A stretch of 51,766 nt of DNA from a virus, in IMG/VR virus record IMGVR_UViG_3300044701_004558, positions 1 through 51,766 of that record; one strand, 5' to 3'. The notes beneath the pieces are model-generated. The model saw only the letters and a list, made by a program, of their open reading frames with translations. It searched no databases and was not told the origin of the DNA. The translations under genes and the position numbers were made by a program. Shown here in pieces: positions 17,343 through 28,442 of the stretch (within the stretch, counting starts at the first letter, position 1; every line of letters starts with the position of its first letter).

Positions 17343-20300
17343 TTAACTTATTCCAAAGATCGATTTGGTATTATTAAAATATGTCAATATCTCAGCATCT
17401 GTTAAAACTCTACTATATAGCGCGGCTGATGAGATACTTCCTTGAAAATATTCACCGGCGCTCCGGCTTCCAATACTATAATTTCCACTACTGCTTGCAA
17501 AAGTAGCTGAATATGATCGCGTAACATCTAAAACCCCATTGATATAAAATTTTGTTTCTGTTCCGGTATGCGATACAGCAAGAAGCTTCCAGTTTGTATC
17601 GAGTATTTGTGAGGCTGAAGATGTAGAGCCTGTACCTACTTTACCAAGTGTAAGAAAATTATTAACAAAATAAAAGCCCCAACCGCCAGTATTAACACTC
17701 ATAAATAATCTGTCAACAGTCGTAGATGTTGTTGTTCTAGCTCTCCTTACCCACATTAAAAGTGTTAATTGGTTATAATCAACATTTGAAAGAGTTCCAT
17801 AGTTGGAGGTCCCATTAAAATATGCATATCTTGCCCCAACGCTTTTAACTTTTTGCACTGGCGTTCCTTCATATGCAGCGTCTGTTCCAAAGCCCATTGT
17901 GTTAAGCAGGGTCACATTCCTACCCTTTCCACTCAAATCATTCCAAAGATTTATGTTCCAAGGCGATGACTTGTGATTAAGATTTAAATATAATTCCAGA
18001 TTAGTTCTATTTATGCTTTCTTGTTCTTGAATTTTTGGCAATTCTTTGTTGTAATTTGCTAAGATTTCGCTTGAAGTTAAAACTTTATTATAAACCGTAA
18101 CAGACGCAATTCTACCACCAAGCTGATCTGTAGTTCCAGTATTCGTTTTGGTAGCACCTATTGATGGAAAAACTGTTGTATTCCATGGAGTAGCTGAGTC
18201 ATTTAAAGTGGCTATTTCTACTCCATTTAGAAAAACTCTCATAACATTACCAGCAAGGCTATGAATAAAAACAAGATTATTCCACTGATTCAACGGCGTA
18301 CTAAATAATAATTGTTTTCTATTTGTTGAGTTATTCGCAGGATTTACAACAAATTCATTAGTTCTTGCCCAAACAGATTCCCAAGATACTGAACCAAGAT
18401 GGTTACTCAATAAAGTTCCATCTTTAGTTTTATAAAACCAAACAGATATTGAAAAGTTTGGCATGGAGCTGGTAAATGGATTGTAATCTAAATTTACATA
18501 ATCATTTGTGCCATCAAAAATTATATTTCCACCATCTTGGCTTGTAAATATTGGAGTGTTTGTTAATGCGAACTCTCCACCATTTCCACTCAAATCGTAC
18601 CACTGGTTTGCAACTGTTGTACCAGGATATGAAGCAGGATTTGACGCATCAACTGTGAAAACTACATTGTTTGTAAATGCAAATCTTGAACTTGTAGCGT
18701 TGTAATTGCTTAAAACCTGTGCTGCGCTGAGCTCTCTGTTATATATTTTATAAATATTACAATAACCTTTGAATTGCGCATTATCTGAGCGACCATGACT
18801 ATTAAACATTTGACCAATTTCTGATGGAAATATGTCTTGTATATTAGCAGTGCTAAGATTTATTTTAGATCCTATCTGTACTCCGTTTTTATATAAATAT
18901 GCTCTTGCATTGCCAATATCCCATGTTACGCACATATGTACCCATTTATTTAATGGGTAATGGGTTTTACGCAATGATCCTATAGCAAAATCTTGATCAC
19001 AACACGTATTTGGTGTTCTTCCTTGTCTCAAGTAAAAAGTATTACCATTATCCCACATCCCAACCCAAAACCAATTCTCTGTGTTTGTAAAATTAGCCCC
19101 ATCTGCATTAACAAACCAGCCATGGGCGCCACCGTCCGAAAGATCTGTTGGCTTCAACCACATTTCTAACGCTCCTTCTATTTTATTAAATCCTTTTAGC
19201 GGAATATTAATTCCAGCGCCATAATAAACACTGTTTGATTCATTATATAAACACATTAATCCAGTATCTGGATCATTTCTAAAAGTCCAATTATTAGACC
19301 TATTCTGAACATTTATATCCCCCATCGTTTCTGATAAATCTTTCCAAATTGTACCACCAGAATATGATTTTGGGTTCGAAGCATCTAGATGTAAAACAAG
19401 ACCATCATTATTTGATGGGGCTCCAAATCTAAGCCTTAAAGTATTAAAAATTTGTGCAATTTCTTCTTGTGAAAATGCTCTGTCATATACCATAAAATGG
19501 CCAACATCTCCAAATGGTTGTACACCAGCATGGTTTCCTAGCTCAAGATGCGCATTTCCAACCAAATTAAAATTTAATGTATTTCCGGTTATTGACCCAT
19601 CATTAATAAACAATTTTGATGTTGCGCCATTTTGGCCAACAAGAGTGTACATGGCCCAACAATTCTCTAATCCTAATGTTCCTAAGTTTAAGCCATAACT
19701 ATTAAAACTATTTGTATTATTATCATAATATCCAACAATATTAGAATTATTTTGCACTATTATTCCATGATCATTTGGGGAAGATCTTAAAAGAGTTCTC
19801 CAGTCACCGACTTTACCATCAGGTAATAATTTTGCCCATACAATTACTGTATAATTTGGCCCATAAGTAAACGTATTATTTGCGTCAGGCCTTAATCTTC
19901 GTTCATTTGATGTTAAATTTACAGCAGTTACGTTACTTGAATTTCTAAAATTTGTGGATGTTAAATAATGATTATAGCCATTTTCCGAAAGATCTTGCCA
20001 TTGAGTCCCAAAATTTTTATAAGATTCTTCTCCCAAATAAAGTATTAAACCATTGGTTGGAATACCTTTTAATATTTTTGGCTCTGGAGATTTTGCGGCT
20101 TCTTTTTGCGGCAGGGGAAGCCCTAACAAATTTATAATAGGAGTAGTACCTCTTGTTACTTTTATATCATCCATGTAGCCATTAAAAAATCCTATACCGC
20201 CATATCCATTTCCTATTTTAAATACTGCTTGAGTATGTGAATATACAGTACCGTCAATTGTTTGATCCAAAACTCCATTAATAAATATTGAATAACGATA

Positions 20301-22736
20301 TTGATTTTTTACAAGAGCAACGTGTGTCCATTGGTTTTGTGGAACATTTGTTATTCCTGAACTTTCGCTCATTCTTGTTCCAGCATTAGCATAAAATCCA
20401 AGCTTTTGGTTGCTTCCGCGATAAAAACAAAAAGCGCCAGTAGCGTCAGAGTTTCCTTGGTTAAAAATACACGCAACAGTATTTGTTGTTGGATATATCC
20501 ATGCTTCTAATACATAATCATCAGAACCAAGTATTAAATTATTATTTGTTGTAGATAGAGATGTTGAGCCATTAAAAAATAATGTATTATTACCATTTCT
20601 TGTTTGTGCATTTGTGGCCTGTGGGCTTCCAACTATCGTGAATTCAGTGAGTGCAAGAGATGAATCTTTGAGAAAATTCACTGCGCTATCAGAAATACTA
20701 GAATTAATTAGTAAAGAAACATTAGCGGAATCATTTTCAAATCTAGATTGCGGAACTGCAAAATTTCCACTATATCTTGCAACGCCCTTTGTTATTCTTA
20801 CGTCATCAATATATCCACCAAGAAGTTGTCCTCCGCCAGAATGAATGGATGCCCCAAAAAAACCAGCTGCTGAGCTTCCCAGATTTGCAGTATTTATGGT
20901 TGAAAATACAGAATTTCCATTTATATAAATATCAAATTTGTTACCAACCCTAACTAAGGCAAGATGATTCCATTGATTTAATGGAAAATTAGCTGCAGGA
21001 TTCCATCCGTAATTAGTACCTGCTATATAAAGCGGATCATTATTTGTAGCCTGCAGTCTAATCATCAAACCATTTTGATAAGCATTTGACCCAGTTCCAA
21101 TCTCAAATACCGTATTCCAATCTGTTATTGAGGAACTTTTAAAAACCCACATTTCTATTGTAAAATCTGCAGATCCAAAACCAAGAGCTGTTGTTGTTGG
21201 AATGTTTACATACCCAGAACTAAAGTTCGCTGATCCGGCACCATATTTTTTTATAGATGTAGATATTTGTGGAGATCCCCCAGTTGTTACTGTTTTTGGG
21301 CTTGAAGATGAATCGGAAAAATTACTATTCATATTTAGTAATAATTCGACATTGTTCCAATACTGATCAGAAGAATTATTTGGAAATTCTGCAGCTGGCG
21401 GTATAAAAGTTAAACCATATCTAGAATATCCCCTTGTTATTCTAAGATCATCGATATATCCTTGGAAAAATGCGTTTGGACTATTTGGGCTTGCACATCC
21501 AACAGCAATCGAAGAGCTGGCATTTGTTACTGTTATTGTTGTGCTTGCCAATGCAATGCCATTTAAAAATAAAGTTAAAATACTACCGTTGTAAGCTAAT
21601 GCCACATGCTGCCAAGTATTAACCTGAACAGATGCTGGCACATCCCAAACCGTGTTAGCATTACTTGTCATGAATTTAAATCTAGCATTATTAAATAGTA
21701 ATAACCAAGATAAATTAACACCATACTGATCTTTTGAAAATATAGTCTGATCTGTTGAAGAAATTGCGGTTGGATAAATCCACGCTTCAATGGTGAATGG
21801 TATACCACTCAAATTAAACACCGCATTATCTGCTAAAGATAAAAAATCGCCATTTCCATCAAAATACGCAGCCTGATTTCTGTTTGGTAACGTAACAGCG
21901 TTAGATATTTGTGCATTTCCATTTGTAGTAATTGTCAAATTATTATTTGAAGAATCGATAAAAGATGTTGACCCATTTGTTCCGTTCATGTTGAGAAGTA
22001 GGGAAACATTGCCAAAATATGAATCGTTAGAGCTAGACATTTCCTCTGTAGGGGGAACAAAATTCAAATTAAAATATCTAGGAACACCTTTTGTCACTCT
22101 AATCGAATCAATATATCCTAGAAATTTTTCTGTATCGTTAGTCAATCCACCAATTGATGTTGTCCAACTGCCAGCATTAGCATTGGCAATAAACGAATGA
22201 ACTTCAACGCCATTTAAAAATAACTTTATTACAGATCCCACTCTAATTGCTGCTACATGACTCCAAGCAAAAGCCTGCGGTGTTGTGGTTGAATTATATA
22301 CGGTGCCATTATAAAAAGATAATACTCCATTTGTTATATTTAAATATAATTGCCAATCACATGAAGATGTATTACTATTTCTTTTCGAAATAATAGTACT
22401 AACAGTACTATAATTACCAAATGGATATATCCACGCTTCTATAGCCCAATTTGTATTATTTAAATTTAAAACAACATTATCTGGAGTAGTAATTCTGCAA
22501 TTTGTTTCTCTATCAAAATACATGCTTGCATTTCCAAACTTTTTAACATTGGATGAAAACCTAACAGTACCATTTGCTGTTAGTGGTAAAGCGTATGATG
22601 AGGTGTCAGAAAAATTTCTTAAATCACTGAATCCAGCAAGCCCATTGCCCCGCAAAAGCAATACCATAGAAGAATAATAATTTATAAATAAATTTTTTAA
22701 TCTACCAGCAACCGCTACTATTCCTTTTAATAACAT
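17343..22736 (-). CDS. Giant multi-domain LamG (concanavalin A-like) adhesin
   Basis: This 1,797-residue protein is built of about eight LamG/jelly-roll lectin-type domains. The landmark strand, x-E-A-W-I-Y-P or a variant (EAWIYP, EMWVFK, VWAKLL, EMWLKP, VWFYKT, LMWVRR), recurs near residues 100, 314, 525, 742, 965, 1190, 1432 and 1660. Domains 1-4 also carry KLFLNGVEV-type and GYIDSIRVTKG-type strands and open with a LLLNMNG-like segment. Domains 5-8 open with LVLHLDASNPxSY-like sequence and form a second subtype. There is no signal peptide. LamG domains bind glycans, so a virion adhesion role is likely. It is preceded by a fibre gene ending one base upstream and probably shares its transcript. 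Confidence 0.8.
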   Translation of the reverse strand: MLLKGIVAVAGRLKNLFINYYSSMVLLLRGNGLAGFSDLRNFSDTSSYALPLTANGTVRFSSNVKKFGNASMYFDRETNCRITTPDNVVLNLNNTNWAIEAWIYPFGNYSTVSTIISKRNSNTSSCDWQLYLNITNGVLSFYNGTVYNSTTTPQAFAWSHVAAIRVGSVIKLFLNGVEVHSFIANANAGSWTTSIGGLTNDTEKFLGYIDSIRVTKGVPRYFNLNFVPPTEEMSSSNDSYFGNVSLLLNMNGTNGSTSFIDSSNNNLTITTNGNAQISNAVTLPNRNQAAYFDGNGDFLSLADNAVFNLSGIPFTIEAWIYPTAISSTDQTIFSKDQYGVNLSWLLLFNNARFKFMTSNANTVWDVPASVQVNTWQHVALAYNGSILTLFLNGIALASTTITVTNASSSIAVGCASPNSPNAFFQGYIDDLRITRGYSRYGLTFIPPAAEFPNNSSDQYWNNVELLLNMNSNFSDSSSSPKTVTTGGSPQISTSIKKYGAGSANFSSGYVNIPTTTALGFGSADFTIEMWVFKSSSITDWNTVFEIGTGSNAYQNGLMIRLQATNNDPLYIAGTNYGWNPAANFPLNQWNHLALVRVGNKFDIYINGNSVFSTINTANLGSSAAGFFGASIHSGGGQLLGGYIDDVRITKGVARYSGNFAVPQSRFENDSANVSLLINSSISDSAVNFLKDSSLALTEFTIVGSPQATNAQTRNGNNTLFFNGSTSLSTTNNNLILGSDDYVLEAWIYPTTNTVACIFNQGNSDATGAFCFYRGSNQKLGFYANAGTRMSESSGITNVPQNQWTHVALVKNQYRYSIFINGVLDQTIDGTVYSHTQAVFKIGNGYGGIGFFNGYMDDIKVTRGTTPIINLLGLPLPQKEAAKSPEPKILKGIPTNGLILYLGEESYKNFGTQWQDLSENGYNHYLTSTNFRNSSNVTAVNLTSNERRLRPDANNTFTYGPNYTVIVWAKLLPDGKVGDWRTLLRSSPNDHGIIVQNNSNIVGYYDNNTNSFNSYGLNLGTLGLENCWAMYTLVGQNGATSKLFINDGSITGNTLNFNLVGNAHLELGNHAGVQPFGDVGHFMVYDRAFSQEEIAQIFNTLRLRFGAPSNNDGLVLHLDASNPKSYSGGTIWKDLSETMGDINVQNRSNNWTFRNDPDTGLMCLYNESNSVYYGAGINIPLKGFNKIEGALEMWLKPTDLSDGGAHGWFVNADGANFTNTENWFWVGMWDNGNTFYLRQGRTPNTCCDQDFAIGSLRKTHYPLNKWVHMCVTWDIGNARAYLYKNGVQIGSKINLSTANIQDIFPSEIGQMFNSHGRSDNAQFKGYCNIYKIYNRELSAAQVLSNYNATSSRFAFTNNVVFTVDASNPASYPGTTVANQWYDLSGNGGEFALTNTPIFTSQDGGNIIFDGTNDYVNLDYNPFTSSMPNFSISVWFYKTKDGTLLSNHLGSVSWESVWARTNEFVVNPANNSTNRKQLLFSTPLNQWNNLVFIHSLAGNVMRVFLNGVEIATLNDSATPWNTTVFPSIGATKTNTGTTDQLGGRIASVTVYNKVLTSSEILANYNKELPKIQEQESINRTNLELYLNLNHKSSPWNINLWNDLSGKGRNVTLLNTMGFGTDAAYEGTPVQKVKSVGARYAYFNGTSNYGTLSNVDYNQLTLLMWVRRARTTTSTTVDRLFMSVNTGGWGFYFVNNFLTLGKVGTGSTSSASQILDTNWKLLAVSHTGTETKFYINGVLDVTRSYSATFASSSGNYSIGSRSAGEYFQGSISSAALYSRVLTDAEILTYFNNTKSIFGIS

Positions 22737-22737
22737 T

Positions 22738-25068
22738 TTATTCGTTAGTTACATCACCGTAAACAATCCAAAAATTTGGACTTTTACAAATAGCTTCCAT
22801 TACAGAATATTGACCAATGGCTTTGAATGCGCTATCGCGCGATACGATCCTACACCCATTGCCAGAAGAAATATACAACTCGCCCGTTCCAAAATTCATC
22901 ATAGAAATATAGTCCCCAGGCTCAAAACCAAGACCGGTTTGTAAAATGCCAGTTTGAGTAGGAATATTTCCGCTAAAAGAAATCATTTTTCCAATATCTG
23001 ATTTTGTAAAATAATACGGATTACCAGTAACATCTTTAATTGTAACATTTGATGGCTCATGACGATTTCCTAAATCTACAAGAATTTTACCATTATTTTG
23101 TGACGTAATTACATATCCAATTCTGACGTATGACGATGTTGCTGGATTTGGTAAAGAATTTACAATATCTCCAGTTTCACCTAAAAACAAAATATCACCA
23201 GCGTTAAAAGAGTTTGTATTAATTCCATTTAATATTCCTCGTGTAGTTACTAAACCCTCATTATTATCTATTATATCATGAGTAGCTACACCAACAAGGT
23301 GCTCAATATGATATCTGTCTGTAGCTAAAGCTGGCCATGCTTTTGGCCTGCTGCCTTGTGCTCCAGATATATAAACAGGAGTACCATTAAAAATTGTTTG
23401 GCTAGTTTTGTTTACTATTCTTATATATTCTTCTTGGCCAATATTTAAAGTGACATCTGGTATATCTAAATATGCGTTAAATGTTTTAGTATCATCGCTA
23501 TAATACAGTCTTCCTTCCTTATGAGGAATATTGGCATCTAAATTTGTAGCAAAATCAATTGTGTTAAAATTTCCGCTTGTATATTTTACGGTAATTATTT
23601 GCGAAGGATATCCGTCTTTGCTTATTTCTACTCCGCTAACACCATCGATATCAACTGCTCCATATGAGTTATTTAAACTTGTCATTCCAGAATTTCCAGC
23701 CTCAACAAGTCCAGTTAAAAATCCAGATAAATAATAAAAATCTCCAGTCATTTGACCAGAAAATGTATTTATTTGATTTTGGAATCCACTTATATTTCCA
23801 GTTATGTATCCAGAAAACGCTTCAAGCGTTCCAGTCATGTATCCAGAAAAATTATCTAAAGCATTCAATACATAGCCCGTAAAAGTACTATAGTCCCCAG
23901 TAACTCCGCCAGAAAAGCTAGATAGTATATTTATTACAGTACCGCTAAAACCAGAATATGCCTCATATACATCTCCAGAAAATGTAATATACTCACCGGT
24001 TATTTGACCAGAAAACGTATCAAATTGATTTTGTAAACCTTCAGCAAATGGTGTAAAATATCCACTTTCAAATGTGCCAGAGTAGTAATCAAATATAGTT
24101 TGTGTAACAACGTTTTTAAAATAGTTAGCTGATGATATTGATCTACCACCCAAAACAATATTTAAATTTTTTAAATTGTATAATCCGTTATAAATATCTA
24201 TTCCAACGATCCTTCTAAAAGGGATATAAAATGGATCATCGAAAGTTCTCCACTCAGCAATGCTTCCAGTTGGCAAATAAAAATTAGATATTGTATATTT
24301 TATATTATCTTTTGGATCTCTGTAATAAAATCTACCAGTAAGTGGTACTGTTGGAATGAAAGGATCTATATTTAGCGTGCCAGAACCTGGTGTCATAGAA
24401 TAAATTCCCCACCTAGTTGCAACAAATTGATTAGAGCTATAATATTCTAATATTCCTTCTCCTGTAATAGCGCCATATTCTAAAAAAAACGAAATAGCCG
24501 CATCTCCACTTGACATTATTACGCCTTGACTAATATTTCCTTCGTAAAGATCATGGTATCTGCCCATTAAAGATACAGATAAATCTTCCGCATTGTTCAT
24601 TCCGGTATATATATCCCAGCCGATTATATGATCACCACTTACTCTAGTTTCTGAAATTAATCCTGAGTTATAGTATTGACCTCCGCTAATATAAAACGGA
24701 GCTATGATTGTTTTTTGATCAGGGCTGGTTAGAGATCTAACATAAACAGCACCGCTTAATGCAGAGCCTAAAGATCCAGGAACCCTTAAACTGCAATTCC
24801 ATCCAGTAGCTAAATAATTACTAGCATTGTATTCTTCATAAAGAGCTATTCCAGTATAAGGAAATGAGGCAAAATAATTTGGAGGCTGAAGGCCTATTTC
24901 TGAAGGAAGAACTACAAATTGATTATTACCAGGAACAACTATAGGCTTTTCATCTAGTAAAAGCGTCTCTCTCCAATCATCTAACCTTATATTAATACCG
25001 CTTAAGTATAATTGAGCGATATTAAGTATAGCATCAGATTTTGAAACTCTTATATTACTGTTATTCAT
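22738..25068 (-). CDS. Tail fibre/spike protein with SG-rich shaft
   Basis: This is a 776-residue protein. Two copies of a module occur in the N-terminal half: LSGAVYVRSL...IGWDIYTGM (about 104-152) and LTGRFYYRD...VGIDIYNGL (about 247-290). The same module occurs twice in the plus-strand gene at 41325. Residues about 340-480 form a shaft of short repeats (TFSGQITGEY, NFSGYMTGTL, AFSGYITGN, TFSGQMTGDF), likely trimeric. The C-terminal region (EEYIRIVNKTSQTIFNG, GVATHDI, ILFLGETGDI) matches a beta-domain common in phage fibre proteins. The start overlaps the preceding fibre gene by eight bases. It is a probable host-binding fibre or its hinge. Confidence 0.72.
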   Translation of the reverse strand: MNNSNIRVSKSDAILNIAQLYLSGINIRLDDWRETLLLDEKPIVVPGNNQFVVLPSEIGLQPPNYFASFPYTGIALYEEYNASNYLATGWNCSLRVPGSLGSALSGAVYVRSLTSPDQKTIIAPFYISGGQYYNSGLISETRVSGDHIIGWDIYTGMNNAEDLSVSLMGRYHDLYEGNISQGVIMSSGDAAISFFLEYGAITGEGILEYYSSNQFVATRWGIYSMTPGSGTLNIDPFIPTVPLTGRFYYRDPKDNIKYTISNFYLPTGSIAEWRTFDDPFYIPFRRIVGIDIYNGLYNLKNLNIVLGGRSISSANYFKNVVTQTIFDYYSGTFESGYFTPFAEGLQNQFDTFSGQITGEYITFSGDVYEAYSGFSGTVINILSSFSGGVTGDYSTFTGYVLNALDNFSGYMTGTLEAFSGYITGNISGFQNQINTFSGQMTGDFYYLSGFLTGLVEAGNSGMTSLNNSYGAVDIDGVSGVEISKDGYPSQIITVKYTSGNFNTIDFATNLDANIPHKEGRLYYSDDTKTFNAYLDIPDVTLNIGQEEYIRIVNKTSQTIFNGTPVYISGAQGSRPKAWPALATDRYHIEHLVGVATHDIIDNNEGLVTTRGILNGINTNSFNAGDILFLGETGDIVNSLPNPATSSYVRIGYVITSQNNGKILVDLGNRHEPSNVTIKDVTGNPYYFTKSDIGKMISFSGNIPTQTGILQTGLGFEPGDYISMMNFGTGELYISSGNGCRIVSRDSAFKAIGQYSVMEAICKSPNFWIVYGDVTNE

Positions 25069-26491
25069 CTGATAGGGATAGATTAAATTGAGTATAATAC
25101 AAATTGGCCATAAAAACTACATCATGTCCAGAATATCCACTAGCTACTAAATATAAATTTGTATCATTTGCTCCGCTTAGAAATACATTATAATTATCAT
25201 TTCCACCAAATAAATCTGCTTGATCTTTTACCTCGATTTGAACGTTTGTAGCTCTCTGCGCGATAAAATATTTTCTACCATAGATACCATCAGATGCAAT
25301 ATCATAACTTGCATAAAAATCCATAATATTGTATCTAGCTGCTACGTAGTCAATATGGCCAACCATTACCGATCCAGTTTGCAAAAATATACCCTCATAA
25401 TTTGTTCTGGGTACGCGCATTTTTTTCAAAGGAATAAAATTTTGCACATTAAATCCATTGATTTTAGCTTTCATGTGTATAGAATTATAAAAAGTATTAA
25501 TGGATGACGTACCAACAGCAAACCCGTATGGGTGGTTGTATGTGCCAGGCTCAAATCTGCCATTTATAACCGTAGATCCAAGAAGGTTATTGAAATAAGA
25601 TCCAGAAGTATTTATAACGGTCAAGTCTTTATTATTTTGTGCAATATTATTTGAGCTATTAATAAGCGACATTCTTCTATTGTTCTCAGATAAATTATTA
25701 GAACCATTAATAAGAACATTAGAATTTCCAGTCATAACGTTATTATTCCCAATGAAAGAAGAATCAAAAACATTACCTGTAGCAATATTGTCTACGCCCC
25801 ATCCGCTACCAATATAATTTATTGTTATATTTTTTTGACTGTCATTGTTAAGAATTTGTATATCTTTACCAGCTGTTAATAAAACTGGCCCATTTTTAAT
25901 TCCATTAAGGGAATTAACTCCAGAAAATGCAGCCGATCCCGCATCAAAATATAATGTTTGACCAGTAGTTGAAATTTCAACTCCGTTCCTTCCAACAAAA
26001 TTAAGAAAGCCCGACATAGAATTAATTCTATAAACTGCATCACTTTCGATTTTAAGAATGTTATTTTGGATATATGTTTTTACTCCAGAAGTTCCAGTAA
26101 TAGTATATCCACTTACAGCAATAGTGTTAAAATTTAACGGCCATACATCAACCGTTCCCTTTCCAATCAAATTTATGTTTCCAGATAAAGTATTTAAACT
26201 TTTAACTTTATTTTCATCACTAGTTGCTATATGTAATGTTGATCCTTGAAAAAATGTAGTTATTCCAGTGCTGCCAGTAATATTTATAGATCCAGTTTTA
26301 GAATTTATATTGTTTACTATACCACGATTTCCATCTTGCAATGTCAAAACCAAAGCTGAACCGCTTTCTATAGCAACAATGCCAGAGGTTGCATAAATAT
26401 TATCATAATTAGGATACATAGGATCCGCATATGTCTTTACAAGACCAGAAATATCAGGATGAAGCTGCGAGGCGCGAATTAATGTTTTCAT
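25061..26491 (-). CDS. Tail fibre protein with repeat shaft and YadA-like head
   Basis: This is a 476-residue protein. The N-terminus [18 protein letters not shown] is a frequent opening of phage fibre proteins and probably the virion attachment part. Residues about 60-230 hold four units of about 50 residues resembling INSKTGSINITGSTGI...LHIATS, a beta shaft. Residues about 240-310 are Asn-rich (FIGNNNVMTGNSNVLING) and recall the left-handed beta-roll of trimeric adhesin heads. The C-terminal 150 residues are a separate globular domain. Its ATG overlaps the portal stop codon by one base (TAATG), which ties its translation to the portal gene. Confidence 0.75.
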   Translation of the reverse strand: MKTLIRASQLHPDISGLVKTYADPMYPNYDNIYATSGIVAIESGSALVLTLQDGNRGIVNNINSKTGSINITGSTGITTFFQGSTLHIATSDENKVKSLNTLSGNINLIGKGTVDVWPLNFNTIAVSGYTITGTSGVKTYIQNNILKIESDAVYRINSMSGFLNFVGRNGVEISTTGQTLYFDAGSAAFSGVNSLNGIKNGPVLLTAGKDIQILNNDSQKNITINYIGSGWGVDNIATGNVFDSSFIGNNNVMTGNSNVLINGSNNLSENNRRMSLINSSNNIAQNNKDLTVINTSGSYFNNLLGSTVINGRFEPGTYNHPYGFAVGTSSINTFYNSIHMKAKINGFNVQNFIPLKKMRVPRTNYEGIFLQTGSVMVGHIDYVAARYNIMDFYASYDIASDGIYGRKYFIAQRATNVQIEVKDQADLFGGNDNYNVFLSGANDTNLYLVASGYSGHDVVFMANLYYTQFNLSLSDE

Positions 26492-28386
26492 TATTTTTTA
26501 GAATGATAAAGTATTGCGGCTTCACTTTGCCCAATTTCATGATGAGCAGCTATATTAAAAATTTCTTTTGTTATTTTATTGTTTGTAACATCTGATATTG
26601 GATTTTCGATATATCTATCTATTGTGGATAACCAATTTGACTTTTCTTCAGAAGAAATAATGATATCTGCTATATCAGAGGCAATTAGCTTTTGCTGTGG
26701 GTTTAATCTTTTAACTTTATATTTTTTCTTTAAGTGCTCTGAAACAATATTTTCTAAATTTTCTTTCTCTTTCAATATCGACGCGATAAGTGTAGTACTA
26801 AATTTATATGAAGCTACAGATTTTTGACCGACAGGAGTTATTTTTTGGGTCGTTTGTTTTGCTGGAGTAGCCTCTGGCCTACCAGACTGTCCAGCTGGCT
26901 GCTTTGGATTTAGCAATGGCTCATAAAATCCCTGTTCTTTTTCTAAAATCATCTCCTTTTGAGACTCAACTAATTCATATGGTTCTGGTAATACGTTTGT
27001 ATTTATAGCTGATATAGCGTCTTTTGGCGATATGGCGCCAAGCTCAAGAAGTCTTGTATAAACACGAGATAACACAGCAGAATCATTTCTGAAATTATGT
27101 GTCTTCCATTTTGGTACAGGAACCGATTTAAAGTTCATTGTTTTTGCGATATCACGAACCTGTGGCTCTAAAAATTTTGTCATAAATTCTTGACGGGCAA
27201 ATTCTAAACGTTTAAAAAATGCATCCATTTTTGCACTTGCATTTGCATACTTGTCATCTCCAAAAATAATATTATTTAACCCTAGTCTTATATCCTTATC
27301 AACAATTTCATATTTTTTAGGATCAAGGATATCGCCAATTTGTGGAATAACAAATTGTGCTTTTGTTGTATAGTCAGCAATTAATACGCGGCCAACACTT
27401 CCATTTTCAAAAATTTTTCGAAGGACTTCTTGACTTTTTTGACTTGGTGGGCCAAGCTCTTCATCTCCTTGAGTAATAAGCAATACGGCTTGCTGTATAG
27501 TTCTAGAAATTGCCATATCGACCTTCTTGAGTTCTAGTTTCCAGTTTATATCTTCTAAAACAGGAAAGCCCATAGGAACCGCAAGCGGCTCATAATCTTG
27601 TTTTTTATAAAAAATACTTACAAGGCGATCAGAATCTAAAGAAATTTCTAAAGATTGATTTTTATTTTTTATATCTTTAAGTTCAGGTATTGTAGATGCT
27701 ATTTTTTTATCTTCATCATTTGATGGTCGCATTAGTGCGCCTAGCTCAAATGAATTTAATCTTTTTCTATATATTGGAGACGTAAAGCTTGACGATGCCA
27801 ATACTTGTATATCATATGGATTCAATATAATATATTTTAAAGGAACTTTTAATGCCGCTTCAGCTATATTCATTTGCTGAAGCTTTCTCAAACTTTCTCT
27901 TGGAAATTCTCCGAATAATTTATAAATAAATACATTCCCACTTCTAAAGTATTCACGGAAAAACATATCCGATAGTTGCCATAGATTTATTTTTTCTGCC
28001 CATGCATTAAAAAAATTTCTCGACTCCTTATTGCCCCCAGAAAAAACAATGTCAGATATAGCAAATTCGGTCATTAAATCAATTGTATTTCTAAAAATTG
28101 GCACATTCCAGTAAGCCTTTTGACACAATAAAATTGTGTCTTGTAATGAAATATTAGTTGCGTATCTGCTGCTATTTTTTTCGTATAAAAACGGAGCAAC
28201 ACCAGCTTCAAGATTAGCAAATCTTTGAATTCTGGTTATACTACCGGCAGAATTCGCCCGAGATCCCCTTTCGGGAGTGGTATCGCAAGACCCAATTAGC
28301 TTATCATAATCGTCTAAGCTAGCTGTTAATGGCTCCGAAATCTCCCTTTTGTTCTTTTTAGACCTTGTACCCTTTTTAGATATCAT
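26491..28386 (-). CDS. Portal protein
   Basis: This 631-residue protein follows terminase, as usual for portals. After a basic N-terminal tail comes a portal-type body: [37 protein letters not shown], then [16 protein letters not shown]. The helical stem region includes [18 protein letters not shown] and [20 protein letters not shown]. From about residue 480 there is a Pro/Gln/Thr linker and an extra helical C-terminal domain of about 120 residues that ordinary portals lack. It makes the dodecameric DNA gate of the capsid. A TGTAATA-type element starts 18 bases before the start codon. Confidence 0.88.
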   Translation of the reverse strand: MISKKGTRSKKNKREISEPLTASLDDYDKLIGSCDTTPERGSRANSAGSITRIQRFANLEAGVAPFLYEKNSSRYATNISLQDTILLCQKAYWNVPIFRNTIDLMTEFAISDIVFSGGNKESRNFFNAWAEKINLWQLSDMFFREYFRSGNVFIYKLFGEFPRESLRKLQQMNIAEAALKVPLKYIILNPYDIQVLASSSFTSPIYRKRLNSFELGALMRPSNDEDKKIASTIPELKDIKNKNQSLEISLDSDRLVSIFYKKQDYEPLAVPMGFPVLEDINWKLELKKVDMAISRTIQQAVLLITQGDEELGPPSQKSQEVLRKIFENGSVGRVLIADYTTKAQFVIPQIGDILDPKKYEIVDKDIRLGLNNIIFGDDKYANASAKMDAFFKRLEFARQEFMTKFLEPQVRDIAKTMNFKSVPVPKWKTHNFRNDSAVLSRVYTRLLELGAISPKDAISAINTNVLPEPYELVESQKEMILEKEQGFYEPLLNPKQPAGQSGRPEATPAKQTTQKITPVGQKSVASYKFSTTLIASILKEKENLENIVSEHLKKKYKVKRLNPQQKLIASDIADIIISSEEKSNWLSTIDRYIENPISDVTNNKITKEIFNIAAHHEIGQSEAAILYHSKK

Positions 28387-28393
28387 ATGCAGT

Positions 28394-28404
28394 TATTTAT
28401 TACA
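28394..28404 (-). promoter_or_regulatory. TGTAATA-type late promoter for the portal-fibre-LamG unit
   Basis: The minus strand reads TGTAATAAATA, 18 bases before the portal ATG, identical over 11 bases to the element before the 17012-17314 gene. It lies in the 56-base gap after terminase. It would drive portal, two fibre genes and the LamG gene. Confidence 0.6.
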
Positions 28405-28442
28405 GTAATGTATTCTGAAATTCATTTTATTTAAAAATTAAA

